64,000 nt of DNA from Lujinxingia vulgaris (lineage in GTDB: Bacteria; Myxococcota_A; Bradymonadia; Bradymonadales; Bradymonadaceae), in assembly GCF_007997015.1 (NCBI RefSeq), contig NZ_VOSM01000002.1, positions 248,001 through 312,000 of the forward strand, read 5' to 3'. The stretch's first letter is position 1; each line of letters begins with the position of its first letter. The notes below the pieces were generated by a model that had not been told where the DNA came from, did no database searches, and was given only the letters and a program-made list of their open reading frames with translations. Positions 46,001 to 53,108 of this stretch are shown here, piece after piece. Position numbers and translations under genes: made by a program.

Positions 46001-46185
46001 CCGGCATCGGGCTCGGCGTCGGGGGTGTCTGCCGGGTCGGAGGCGTCGCCCACGTCCGTGAGATCGACGTCGGTGAGTCCACCGTCGGTGGGATCTTCGA
46101 TGACGTCGTCGCCGCATCCGGCAAAAAGGGCGGCGCAGAGCGCCAGCCAGATGAAGTGGCGAAGAGAGAAGCGTAGGTGGCGCAT
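43066..46185 (-). CDS. Large IPT/TIG-repeat surface lipoprotein (copy 2)
   Basis: 1039 residues. Signal sequence with lipobox FAGC, then an Asp-rich tether of about 75 residues. Six IPT/TIG domains follow (about 100-605), then the regulatory-like domain GSVNVTVFTHDGRPVEGAFV, and a C-terminal region homologous to copy 1 throughout (VDAENITLFL, DLALVALGG, FPDFPDFSHLPPEERPVPYP). The two genes are adjacent on the same strand, 109 bases apart, and look like a tandem duplication that has since diverged strongly. Transcription starts from a good promoter upstream. Confidence 0.88.
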   Translation of the reverse strand: MRHLRFSLRHFIWLALCAALFAGCGDDVIEDPTDGGLTDVDLTDVGDASDPADTPDAEPDAGDADTDLDADPQPDVSDDTDPGLPDTAPDADVDPEPTEVLLESVTPARGPLAGGTPFVLRGEGFGEETRVFFDIHAVEVDLIDGTLTGTTPPGEGVGPATLRVIDPVLGEDALVNGFTYFEDLSFTSVQPDRIATFGGAEVSVRGRGFTPETRVSLGGTTALRHTFISSELLRVIAPPGVAGPADLRLTNPDASLTAPNALLYVASVDLDRVDPPFGESAGDELVTIEGAGFSEAMVVYFANAPATLEAVAPDGTSATLRTPAGAPGPVDVRVELEGDGAFLADAFYYLSDTTTFSADALRPASGSSLGGDEVLIFGGGLDAAGLEITFGGQPATLVEQSTNMVRVLTPPGAPGVVDLGLSASGQPDLTLADAFTYGAPLILDALTPASGDVAGGYPLTLNGEGFTGTTEVRLGDLPQTFTVEDDTTLTITVGPGAPGPASLEVIRPDARATLADAFTFTEALELWGFEPTRGAVAGNTYVMVRGQGFTPETELTFGGAPATDVALIDANTLALRTPPGSTGEVEVRATQGAQEAVAPEPFSYFNPGARFGGAWGPPVNGSVNVTVFTHDGRPVEGAFVMLSTNANTPYTGSTNAAGMVTLSGPDVYGEQTVTATAPEHSAATAQRVDAENITLFLHPPAADGEGSFPPGPPIATFRGEVLGLDKVGIPDPDEILMAQVFSTRPSMLAQIPNQGSNNVVFEEGEYEIFTRVGDLALVALGGLYNTRTQEFRPLRMGLARYLFAADSQSYEVDIDLTIPLSASTHFKFIAPPVLEPGPSTHRVNLYLDLGFDGVFGPMRTYSSTGDLIEADRIAHLRGELEDASYSLTARIDNNGRLPLVETYAYDLTELDRTHDLDALPAPVDFITPTQGGRPTNGLVQWEPIGSTPPDLHYVFLEDFQGAVVWEAFVAGDATGLRFPDFPDFSHLPPEERPVPYPGGTYFLVVYGIKKEGVSADNFAYSDLSGDWQGIAVNEVLMTF

Positions 46186-46258
46186 GGGTAAACAGCCTTA
46201 TAGTGAGCCGGGCCCGGCTTTTGCACGGGGCACAGGGCCGAGGTGAGCAAGCGCTCGG

Positions 46259-46287
46259 AGTATAGGCGCCGGTAGTGGCGAGTTCAA
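46259..46287 (-). promoter_or_regulatory. Sigma-70-type promoter of the IPT/TIG lipoprotein genes
   Basis: Minus-strand TTGAAC (46282-46287) and TATACT (46259-46264) are 17 bases apart. The -10 box and following bases (TATACTCCG) are identical to those of the kinase promoter at 8292. Transcription would begin about 65 bases before the start codon. Confidence 0.6.
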
Positions 46288-46406
46288 ACCCGCGACCGAT
46301 GTTCAGGTTAGCGCGAGGATGGTCGCAATCGACAAGGTGGTCCGGGTCTGGCATCGTGACGCGACGAGAGCGTCCCCGGCCCCAGAGCAGGTGATTGAGG
46401 CGAGTG

Positions 46407-47948
46407 ATGAGCCAAGGCAGAGATCGTTCCAGGCGGGTCAACGTCACGCTGATGTATGATACCGGCGCGAGGCCCGATGATGCGTGGAAGAGCGGGCGTT
46501 GGATCGTACCGGCAGCGCTCTCCGGGGCGATGCTCGTGGCGCTCTTTACGGTAACCGAGTGGCTGGCGCCCTCGGTGCCGATGATGGCCTATGTGCTGCT
46601 GGTGGCGCTGCCGGTTCTGGTGGTCGCTGCGGCCCAGCAGCGGGTGCGGGAGCTCAAGAAGATGCTGCCGGTGACCCTGGTGGTGCTGAGCTTCGGGTTG
46701 CCCTTTGTGGCCTGGAACATCGGGCCTTACCGCGCGTTGATGATGGCGTTTTCGGGGGATTTGCTCAGCGTGGACGCCCTGGTGCGGGGCAGCTCCGATC
46801 GTTCCGAATCGGTGGCCACACGCGCCTGCACAGCGATGCTGGAGGGATCGAGCGAGCTTGTGAAGAGCCGCCTGCAACCGGTGCTGGCGCTGCGGCCTGC
46901 CGTTGCCGCAAGTTGTCTGGAGCAGGCCGAAGAGAAACATCCGCAGATGGTGGTCAGCCTGGGGCGCTACCTGCACGAGCAGTGGTACCAGGGGTGGATG
47001 GGGCCGGAGGTGATCAGCGAGAAGGTCAGCTGCGAGGCCGCCGATGCCTTTGGCACCATCGCCCGGGTGAGCCACTCGCCGGCGCGTCCGCAGCTGCTTG
47101 GCTGCGCGCTGGGGAGCGTGCACGCAGGTGTTGCGGGGTGTTGCGCGCAGGCGGTCAGCGCCGAGGGTGTCGATCGGGTGGACGTGGACCTGGCGATGGA
47201 GCCCGAGGCCGCCGAAGAGCTCTTTGAGTTTCTGGCCGAGGCGGTCGATGTGCCGGCGGCCACGTTGATGTCGCCCGGACCTTATAGCGAGACGCTGAGC
47301 TGGGAGGCCGCCGACCTCTTTCACTGGACCACACGCCTGGGCTGCGAGCTTGTGCAGAGCCATCGTCGGCCGGACGCCATCGCCGAGGTGCTCTCGACGA
47401 TCGTGCAGACGCAGTGCGGCCTGGAGATCGACAGCCCGCTCTATTCGTACGCCGGGGTGGCGATGATTGAGCGCACCTGTGAGGGCGTGGCCGGCGTGGC
47501 CCAGGGGGAGCGGGTCGACGTGGTGCCCTGGTGTGAGTCGGCGCGAGAGGCGGTGCGGCAGTCGGTGATCGACAACGCGATGTTCGCGGTGAATAAGGCG
47601 CGCACGGCCTATCTGGTCGAGGGGCTGGGCGGCTCGATCGTGCGGGGCGATGCGCGCCGCCGGTCGCAGGAGCGGCGCCAGGGGCCGATCACCATCGAAG
47701 ATCTCTATGAGCCGCGGCCGGCAGCGCCCAACGGTGCAGAACGCCAGAGGTTGGGGCGGCCGGACTGGGCCTTTATGAGCGCCGAGGAGCAGAGCCAGTA
47801 CGACGCGATGGAGTCGGCCCGACCTCGCTCCAAGCGCGCGCTCTCCCGCGACCTGGCCGGCATGCGTGAGCTGGGAGGTGGTTCTCCGGAGGCGGCCGCA
47901 GCCGCGCTGAAGAGCCTGCAGCGCGTGCAAGGTCCGCGACCTCAATGA
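46407..47948 (+). CDS. Membrane protein of unknown function
   Basis: 513 residues from ATG 46407, preceded by GAGGCG. Three hydrophobic helices lie within the first 120 residues (IVPAALSGAMLVALFTVTEW, VPMMAYVLLVALPVLVVAAA, MLPVTLVVLSFGLPFVAWNI). The remaining soluble part is helical, with about ten scattered cysteines, and contains two related segments starting EAADAF and EAADLF. The C-terminal tail is rich in Arg, Ala and Glu. I recognise no family. It lies ahead of the TadE/TadG genes but is separated by 318 bases. Confidence 0.75.
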   Translation: MSQGRDRSRRVNVTLMYDTGARPDDAWKSGRWIVPAALSGAMLVALFTVTEWLAPSVPMMAYVLLVALPVLVVAAAQQRVRELKKMLPVTLVVLSFGLPFVAWNIGPYRALMMAFSGDLLSVDALVRGSSDRSESVATRACTAMLEGSSELVKSRLQPVLALRPAVAASCLEQAEEKHPQMVVSLGRYLHEQWYQGWMGPEVISEKVSCEAADAFGTIARVSHSPARPQLLGCALGSVHAGVAGCCAQAVSAEGVDRVDVDLAMEPEAAEELFEFLAEAVDVPAATLMSPGPYSETLSWEAADLFHWTTRLGCELVQSHRRPDAIAEVLSTIVQTQCGLEIDSPLYSYAGVAMIERTCEGVAGVAQGERVDVVPWCESAREAVRQSVIDNAMFAVNKARTAYLVEGLGGSIVRGDARRRSQERRQGPITIEDLYEPRPAAPNGAERQRLGRPDWAFMSAEEQSQYDAMESARPRSKRALSRDLAGMRELGGGSPEAAAAALKSLQRVQGPRPQ

Positions 47949-48266
47949 TGACCATGCCAGCGATGATGTCGCGAAAGGCCAACACGAGCATGCCGCGGGT
48001 GGCGAGGCGTGGCAGGAGGGCGTTTTACGCGGTTGGCGGCCGCGCCGCGCGTTGCGAGGCGTTACAAGAGCGGGGTCTGATGTGGTTAAACGTTCGGTCA
48101 GGTGTGTCAGTGTGGCACGGTGTAGGGCAAAGTGGTTGTTTTTTGCTCCAATTTGAGTACCCCGAGCGGGTTGGCCCTGTCCTTGCAGAAGAGCCGGGCG
48201 TCAACGCCATCGAGGCGTTAGCATTGCCTGAGAGCTCGACCCGACCCACGACGTTCGAGGATTGAG
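47949..48266. other. Gap with no supported gene
   Basis: This 318-base stretch before the TadE-like gene is less GC-rich than its surroundings in places. A short frame through it starts on the previous stop codon and has no family resemblance. TGGCACGGTGTAGGGC looks like a sigma-54 site but its -12 GC is one base out of register. A promoter for the three following genes must lie here or upstream, but I cannot place it. Confidence 0.5.
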
Positions 48267-49274
48267 ATGAGTGGCCAACCCCCCAACCCGCGTAACGAGC
48301 AAGGCGCGCGCCGCCCCCGCACCACCGAGGCCGTTGTGGCGTCGATGGGGCATGTGGCGGCCACGGGGCTCGTCGCCCTGGTGGGCCTGGTGCTGGTCGT
48401 CGGGCCCGCCCACCTGCGCGCGCTGCTGGAAGTTGAGCTGGCGCAGGGCATGACGCCGACGCGCTGGCTCTTGCCCGTGGCCGGGCACCTGATGCTCTCG
48501 GCGATGGTCTGGGCGCTCCTCTTTTTCGGGGCGCGCACGCTCAAGCGTTTCAGCGCCCGAGAGCGCTCGCCACGCCTGGTGCGAGCGCGCGGGGCGGTGG
48601 CCACCGAGACCTTGATCGTGATGCCGGTGCTCCTCTTGCTGGTCTTCGGGCTGGCGCAGCTGGCGGTGGTGAACATCGCCGGGATGTTGGCCAACTATGC
48701 GGCGGTGCAGGCCGGACGCGCCGTCTGGGTGTGGCATCCCGAGACGCAGCCTCTTAATGATGAGAGCGCGCGCCGCGGGGTGACCGACGCCATGGTCGTC
48801 GACCATGCACGCGCCCAGGCCGCCGCGGCACTTGCCCCGGTAGCGCCCGGCGACCACCAGATGTCTGGCGGCGAGGGCTCGGCGGTGCTGGAGCGCATGC
48901 GCACGATGATGATGGCCAGCCAGGTGGAGAGCCCGCCCAATGACTCCGGGCGCATGGTTCAGGAGGCCGGCTTTGACGCGGCCACCAACGAAGACGCCGC
49001 CTTCTGGCGAGCGCTTGACGGCTCGTCGTTCCCGGAGCGCACCTCGCGCAAGATCACCTTTGCTTTTCTGGCCACCGAGGTGGAAGTCATCACCCGGGGC
49101 AGCGAGGTCGGGGCGAGTTTGACCTACCAGCACTACATCGCCTTCCCGCTTGTCGGCGCGATCTTTGGCGAGCAGTCCAGCGTCGGCGGGCGCTCCGGCT
49201 CCTTCTCGACGATCACTCGCGAATTCCTCCTTCCAGCGCAGGTGCAGCCCAATGCTGAAACTCCGGAACTCTGA
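48267..49274 (+). CDS. TadE-like pilus-assembly protein with extra membrane helices
   Basis: 335 residues. Two hydrophobic helices (about 26-46 and 66-88) precede the TadE core RARGAVATETLIVMPVLLLLVFGLAQL, which has the Gly, Glu and Pro typical of TadE/TadF pseudopilins. The rest is probably exported. TadE proteins are minor pilins of Flp/Tad systems. Here the core is internal rather than N-terminal, which would hinder ordinary prepilin cleavage. It overlaps the next gene by 23 bases. Confidence 0.8.
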   Translation: MSGQPPNPRNEQGARRPRTTEAVVASMGHVAATGLVALVGLVLVVGPAHLRALLEVELAQGMTPTRWLLPVAGHLMLSAMVWALLFFGARTLKRFSARERSPRLVRARGAVATETLIVMPVLLLLVFGLAQLAVVNIAGMLANYAAVQAGRAVWVWHPETQPLNDESARRGVTDAMVVDHARAQAAAALAPVAPGDHQMSGGEGSAVLERMRTMMMASQVESPPNDSGRMVQEAGFDAATNEDAAFWRALDGSSFPERTSRKITFAFLATEVEVITRGSEVGASLTYQHYIAFPLVGAIFGEQSSVGGRSGSFSTITREFLLPAQVQPNAETPEL

Positions 49275-50604
49275 GCCGGCCCGGCGCCTGCGCGCGCTGG
49301 ATACCGAGCAGGGCGGGGCGGTGTTGCTCTTATGTCTGGCGGCCGTGCTCATCCTGATGTTGATGGCCTGGGTGGTAATGGACGCAGGTCAGGTCACCCG
49401 CGATAAGATCGAGGCCCAGACCAGTGCGGATGCCGCCGCCTACAGCCAGGCCTCGGTGAAGGCACGCGCGATGAACATGCTGGCGTTTTCCAACATCGCT
49501 AAACGCTCCATCGTGGGCGTGCATGCGATCTACGAGAGCATGTTCGCCTCCTACGGCATGTGGGTGATGGCGCGCTACGCGGAGTGCCAGGCGCAGTCGC
49601 CCTCCTGCGATATTGAGGTGTTGGCCGAGAACCTGGAGCTCTACTGGAAAGAAGCCGATAACGACTACGGCACCTACGGCGACAACGCCGACTATTACCA
49701 GGCGGACATGCGCGCGCTGGATAACTACCAGCGCTACATCAGCGATATGGCGCCGTGGTGGGGCTGGACCGAGGTGGTGGTCCGCGCGCAGCGCAACGGC
49801 GCCACGATGGCGTCGAGCTTTCCGGTGCCTCAGGGCACGCCGCGCAACGGCATCGAGGGGCTTCCCCAGCAGATCATCAACGCCTCAGGGCGCCAGGTTC
49901 CCTTCAACTTCCTCTCCACCGTCGATCGGCTGCCCGCTCGCCCGGGTGAGTTCTGGGCGAATATGGTCGATGAGGGGATGTACGATCGGGAGACCTGGCA
50001 ATGGGAGCATCGCCTCAACACCGACCGCCATCGCGAGCGCTCGGAGCTAGGCGCGGCCAATGCTGCGGTGATCCAGCGCGGCGCGACCTCCCTCTTTAGC
50101 TACGGGCTTCAGCGCACCGAGGAAGATATCGGGGAGTTTGGCCGCCCCTGGCGCCTCTACTTTAATGGCAATGAGGCGCACTGGCTGCGCGATACCTCCA
50201 ACATCACCCTGACCTACCACGCCGACGCCAGTTACTACGACGAGCGCCGAAAGAAGTTCACCGTGCCCGCCCAGGATTACCATTACGACGACTCGATGCG
50301 CTCGTATCGCCCCGAAGGTTACTGGGGGATGGCGCGCTCGGAGATCTCGTTTCAGGGCGAGGGCGCGCCCACGATGTGGGAGGCGGCGTGGACGGCCCGG
50401 ATGCGGCCGGTGGCGCTTCCGAGGGAGTTTGAGCAGGTGGGCTTTGACTTCAACGCCCTCTACCACTCCAGCATCATTCACCTGAGCGCCAGCGCGAAGA
50501 TGCAGGGCGCCGGCGGCGGCAGCGAGTTCTTTGACGACATGGTCTACATGGAGAAGGTCAGCCGTGGCATGGGCCAGAGCACCATTGACGGGGTGAGCCG
50601 ATGA
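49252..50604 (+). CDS. TadG-like pilus-assembly protein
   Basis: 450 residues from ATG 49252. The N-terminal helix GAVLLLCLAAVLILMLMAWVVMDAGQV with the following TSADAAAYSQA is the TadG/Flp-pilus N-terminal pattern. The large C-terminal part is aromatic-rich (ADNDYGTYGDNADYYQA, PWWGWTE) and not a von Willebrand domain I can identify. It overlaps both neighbours, so the three proteins are made together. Confidence 0.78.
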   Translation: MLKLRNSEPARRLRALDTEQGGAVLLLCLAAVLILMLMAWVVMDAGQVTRDKIEAQTSADAAAYSQASVKARAMNMLAFSNIAKRSIVGVHAIYESMFASYGMWVMARYAECQAQSPSCDIEVLAENLELYWKEADNDYGTYGDNADYYQADMRALDNYQRYISDMAPWWGWTEVVVRAQRNGATMASSFPVPQGTPRNGIEGLPQQIINASGRQVPFNFLSTVDRLPARPGEFWANMVDEGMYDRETWQWEHRLNTDRHRERSELGAANAAVIQRGATSLFSYGLQRTEEDIGEFGRPWRLYFNGNEAHWLRDTSNITLTYHADASYYDERRKKFTVPAQDYHYDDSMRSYRPEGYWGMARSEISFQGEGAPTMWEAAWTARMRPVALPREFEQVGFDFNALYHSSIIHLSASAKMQGAGGGSEFFDDMVYMEKVSRGMGQSTIDGVSR

Positions 50605-51467
50605 TCCAGGCGATGCGAGCGATGCTGGAGCGCAGAGTTGCGCTGCTGCGCGATGATGAGCGTGGCACCACGCTGACCGAGTTTGTGATGACGCTGCCGA
50701 TCTTCATTACGGTGTTCATCGCCATCGGTCAGCTGGGCGCGGCGGGGCGAAGCTCCACCGAGGCCTGGGGCACGGCCTACCGCCAGCTCTGGTATGAGGC
50801 GATCCCGGTAAGCCAGGCCGACCAGGTGGTCAACGCCGGAGACCCCGGCCAGGTTCACGTGCACCCGACGCCGGCGGGCGCGCACGCGCTGCTCAAGGTC
50901 AACCAGCAGCCTCCGGTCAACGACTACACGATGCTCGCCCCGCGGGTGCGCCTGCAGGAGACGCAGACCTACGGCGGGCTCGCCAGCGCCGGAACCTTTG
51001 GGGAGTCGAACGCGCGGACCGCGCCCTCGGCGGCGCATTTTAACTTCGCTGGCACCGGTTCTCACCGCACCGGAAGCGCCTCGGGAATCATTGGCGAGAG
51101 CGACTTTGCGCACGATATGGTCAATGACGCGCCTTCGCGCGGGAACTTCCAGCTGGGCGCGGGGCAGGGGCCGGCCGGGGCGCTGGGCCACGGCTTTGGC
51201 CTGCGCGCGGTGCTGGGGGCGGGCAACCGCTACGGCACTGCCGTGGCGCTGATCGAAGATGATATGGAGATCATGGGCTGGAGTCTGCCGATGAAGGTCT
51301 ATTTCAACACGCTTGTGGCGCCGGCGCCGGTGCAGGGCGACGGGGCGTCGACGGCCATCAGCCGCCTCTCCCTGGGCGCGCACGAGCCCTACGGGGAGCT
51401 TCTGGGCATTGCCAGCGAGCAGCCCCTCCCCGGCCCCGGGGCTCCCTCGGTTCCCGAGCTGGATTGA
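50601..51467 (+). CDS. TadE-like minor pilin
   Basis: 288 residues. The N-terminal DERGTTLTEFVMTLPIFITVFIAIGQL matches TadE, with the Glu in the membrane helix and a Pro in its middle. The exported part has a Gly/Ala/His-rich centre. It starts in the stop codon of the TadG-like gene (ATGA) and is followed by a strong terminator, which ends this transcription unit. Confidence 0.8.
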   Translation: MIQAMRAMLERRVALLRDDERGTTLTEFVMTLPIFITVFIAIGQLGAAGRSSTEAWGTAYRQLWYEAIPVSQADQVVNAGDPGQVHVHPTPAGAHALLKVNQQPPVNDYTMLAPRVRLQETQTYGGLASAGTFGESNARTAPSAAHFNFAGTGSHRTGSASGIIGESDFAHDMVNDAPSRGNFQLGAGQGPAGALGHGFGLRAVLGAGNRYGTAVALIEDDMEIMGWSLPMKVYFNTLVAPAPVQGDGASTAISRLSLGAHEPYGELLGIASEQPLPGPGAPSVPELD

Positions 51468-51492
51468 TTCAGTCGGCATACAAAACAAAAAC

Positions 51493-51517
51493 GCCCCCGC
51501 TCAGACGGGGGCTTTTT
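51493..51517. terminator. Rho-independent terminator, bidirectional
   Basis: GCCCCCG and CGGGGGC form a perfect 7-bp stem with a 6-base loop, followed by TTTTT on the plus strand. The upstream side is A-rich, giving a T-run on the minus strand as well. It separates the TadE-like gene from the convergent SDR gene. Confidence 0.9.
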
Positions 51518-51547
51518 GTGGGCGGCGCTTGCAGACGTGCGCGCGTC

Positions 51548-52642
51548 TTATGTGGCGGGCGCTTCGTCGCGTCGGGCAAACGCGTCGAGCAGGGTGGGCA
51601 GGTAGAAGCTCAAGTGGGGAAACTCGATACCGTGGCGCGCCAGCGCGGCGTTGGCCTGGCGGGTGTCGTAGTGGGCGGGGTGGTTGAAGTAGGCCAGCGC
51701 CTCCTGGGGAACGCCGGTCCAGGATTCGAGCTGGGCGTTGCCCAGGGCCTTCTCCACCCAGGTCTCCGGGACGCTGCCCACGGCCGGGGTGCGGCCCATA
51801 TGCTCAAGCGTGCGCTCGATGATCTCGCGGGCGCGCATCGGGTTGGGATCGGCCAGGTGAAAGACCTGTCCCTCATTGCCCGCTTCGTGACCCAGCGCGG
51901 CAAGCGCGGTCACGAGCACGTCGATGGGCACGATGTTGACCTTCGCCTCCCCCCGACCCACGTTGGGAATGGGCAGCCACTCGGGCAGACGCTCCAGCAG
52001 TCCGAAGACGTAGTAGGGGCCGTCGAATTTTTCGGTCGCACCGGTGCGCGAGTCGCCCACGGTGATGCCCGGGCGGAAGATCGTGGTGGGGATCTCCGAG
52101 GAGCGCCGCTGCACCTCCACCTCGGCCCAGAATTTCGTCTCTTCGTAGTGGTTTTTAAAGCCCTGACCCAGGTCGAGCTCGTCTTCGCGGAAGGTGCCGC
52201 GGCGGTCGCCGGAAACGTAGCAGGTCGAGACGTAGTTCAGGCGCGAAAGTTCGGTGCAGGCCTCGCAGAAGTCGAGCACATGGCGAGTGCCGCCGACGTT
52301 GACCTTAAAGGCCACATCGCGGGAGACCGCCAGATCGTAGATCGCGGCCAGGTGCCAGACCACACCCACCGACTCGACCAGCCGCGTGTGGTCAGCGTCG
52401 CTCAGCCCCAACTTCTCGCGGGTGATATCGCCGCGCACCAGACGAGCTCGCCCCTGCAGCGAGGGATGCCGCTCGCTGAGGGTAGCAAGGCGACGGGTGG
52501 CCTGCTCGTACTCCGAGGCCAGCACCAGAAGATCGAGGGAGGCTTCGGTGCGTCGGGCAAGTTCCTCGACCAGATGGGTGGCCAGAAAGCCCGGGAAGCC
52601 GGTCATGAGGATGGGGCGGTCGATCGTCTCGGGGGTCGTCAT
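51548..52642 (-). CDS. Extended SDR, fatty acyl-CoA reductase-like
   Basis: 364 residues from ATG 52642, which has GGAG 6 bases upstream. The NAD(P)-binding motif is TGFPGFLATHLVEEL and the active-site pair is YEETK after NYVSTCYVSG. The order resembles the NAD-binding-4 (male sterility / thioester reductase) family, which reduces acyl thioesters. No acyl carrier or thioesterase domain is attached. A lipid or polyketide substrate is possible. Confidence 0.85.
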   Translation of the reverse strand: MTTPETIDRPILMTGFPGFLATHLVEELARRTEASLDLLVLASEYEQATRRLATLSERHPSLQGRARLVRGDITREKLGLSDADHTRLVESVGVVWHLAAIYDLAVSRDVAFKVNVGGTRHVLDFCEACTELSRLNYVSTCYVSGDRRGTFREDELDLGQGFKNHYEETKFWAEVEVQRRSSEIPTTIFRPGITVGDSRTGATEKFDGPYYVFGLLERLPEWLPIPNVGRGEAKVNIVPIDVLVTALAALGHEAGNEGQVFHLADPNPMRAREIIERTLEHMGRTPAVGSVPETWVEKALGNAQLESWTGVPQEALAYFNHPAHYDTRQANAALARHGIEFPHLSFYLPTLLDAFARRDEAPAT

Positions 52643-53108
52643 AAAAGCTCCGTGGCGCGGGGGACGGTGTGGCCGGTACGCGCGTGAAGGCGGCAACCTA
52701 GAAATGGCGGGCGCGGGTGTCAACGCGCGGGAGCCGCCGGGTGCGCCGCCCCCTTTGCGTTGACCGTGAGGTCAGGCATCGCGCAGGGGGTGTGCACTTC
52801 TGTCACACCTTATCGGGCGCGTTGGGGGCTCAGGTCCACATGATCGGGTGAGGACGGGCGAAGCTGACCGATGGGTAAGTGTCTGTGGTGAGGTGTGAGG
52901 AGTTGTCCTACATAAACTTACCCGTGCCGCGATCCCCCGATATAGCGTCGAATTACGGCTGTGACGGGAATAAATGCGATCCTCTTTTGCGGGGTCGGTA
53001 TACTTCGTGCACACTCAACCCACCGTGCCAGTGGCGCGGCCTGTCCGGATTCATCGGTGTGACTTCGGAGCCGCTCTAACGGAAATCGACTCAGCAGAGG
53101 ACGACACA
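52643..53108. other. Divergent intergenic region upstream of the SDR and hydrolase genes
   Basis: This 466-base region has no supported gene. A TATACT at 52999-53004 could be the -10 of the hydrolase gene, about 100 bases before its start, but no good -35 box accompanies it. A small hairpin (GGTGTG and CACACC) lies at about 52789-52809. The central part (52870-52980) is comparatively AT-rich, as expected of promoter DNA. Confidence 0.4.

Noticed and set aside
46275-46300. tRNA-like T-loop (GTTCAAACCC)
   Set aside because: No acceptor stem, anticodon arm or other tRNA part can be paired around it.
48110-48130. Second sigma-54 promoter before the TadE-like gene
   Set aside because: TGGCAC is present, but the -12 GC is one base out of the required register and the TTGC part is missing.
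47945-48265. 106-codon open frame after the three-helix membrane protein
   Set aside because: It begins on the previous stop codon, has no ribosome site or recognisable motif, and its composition looks like non-coding DNA.
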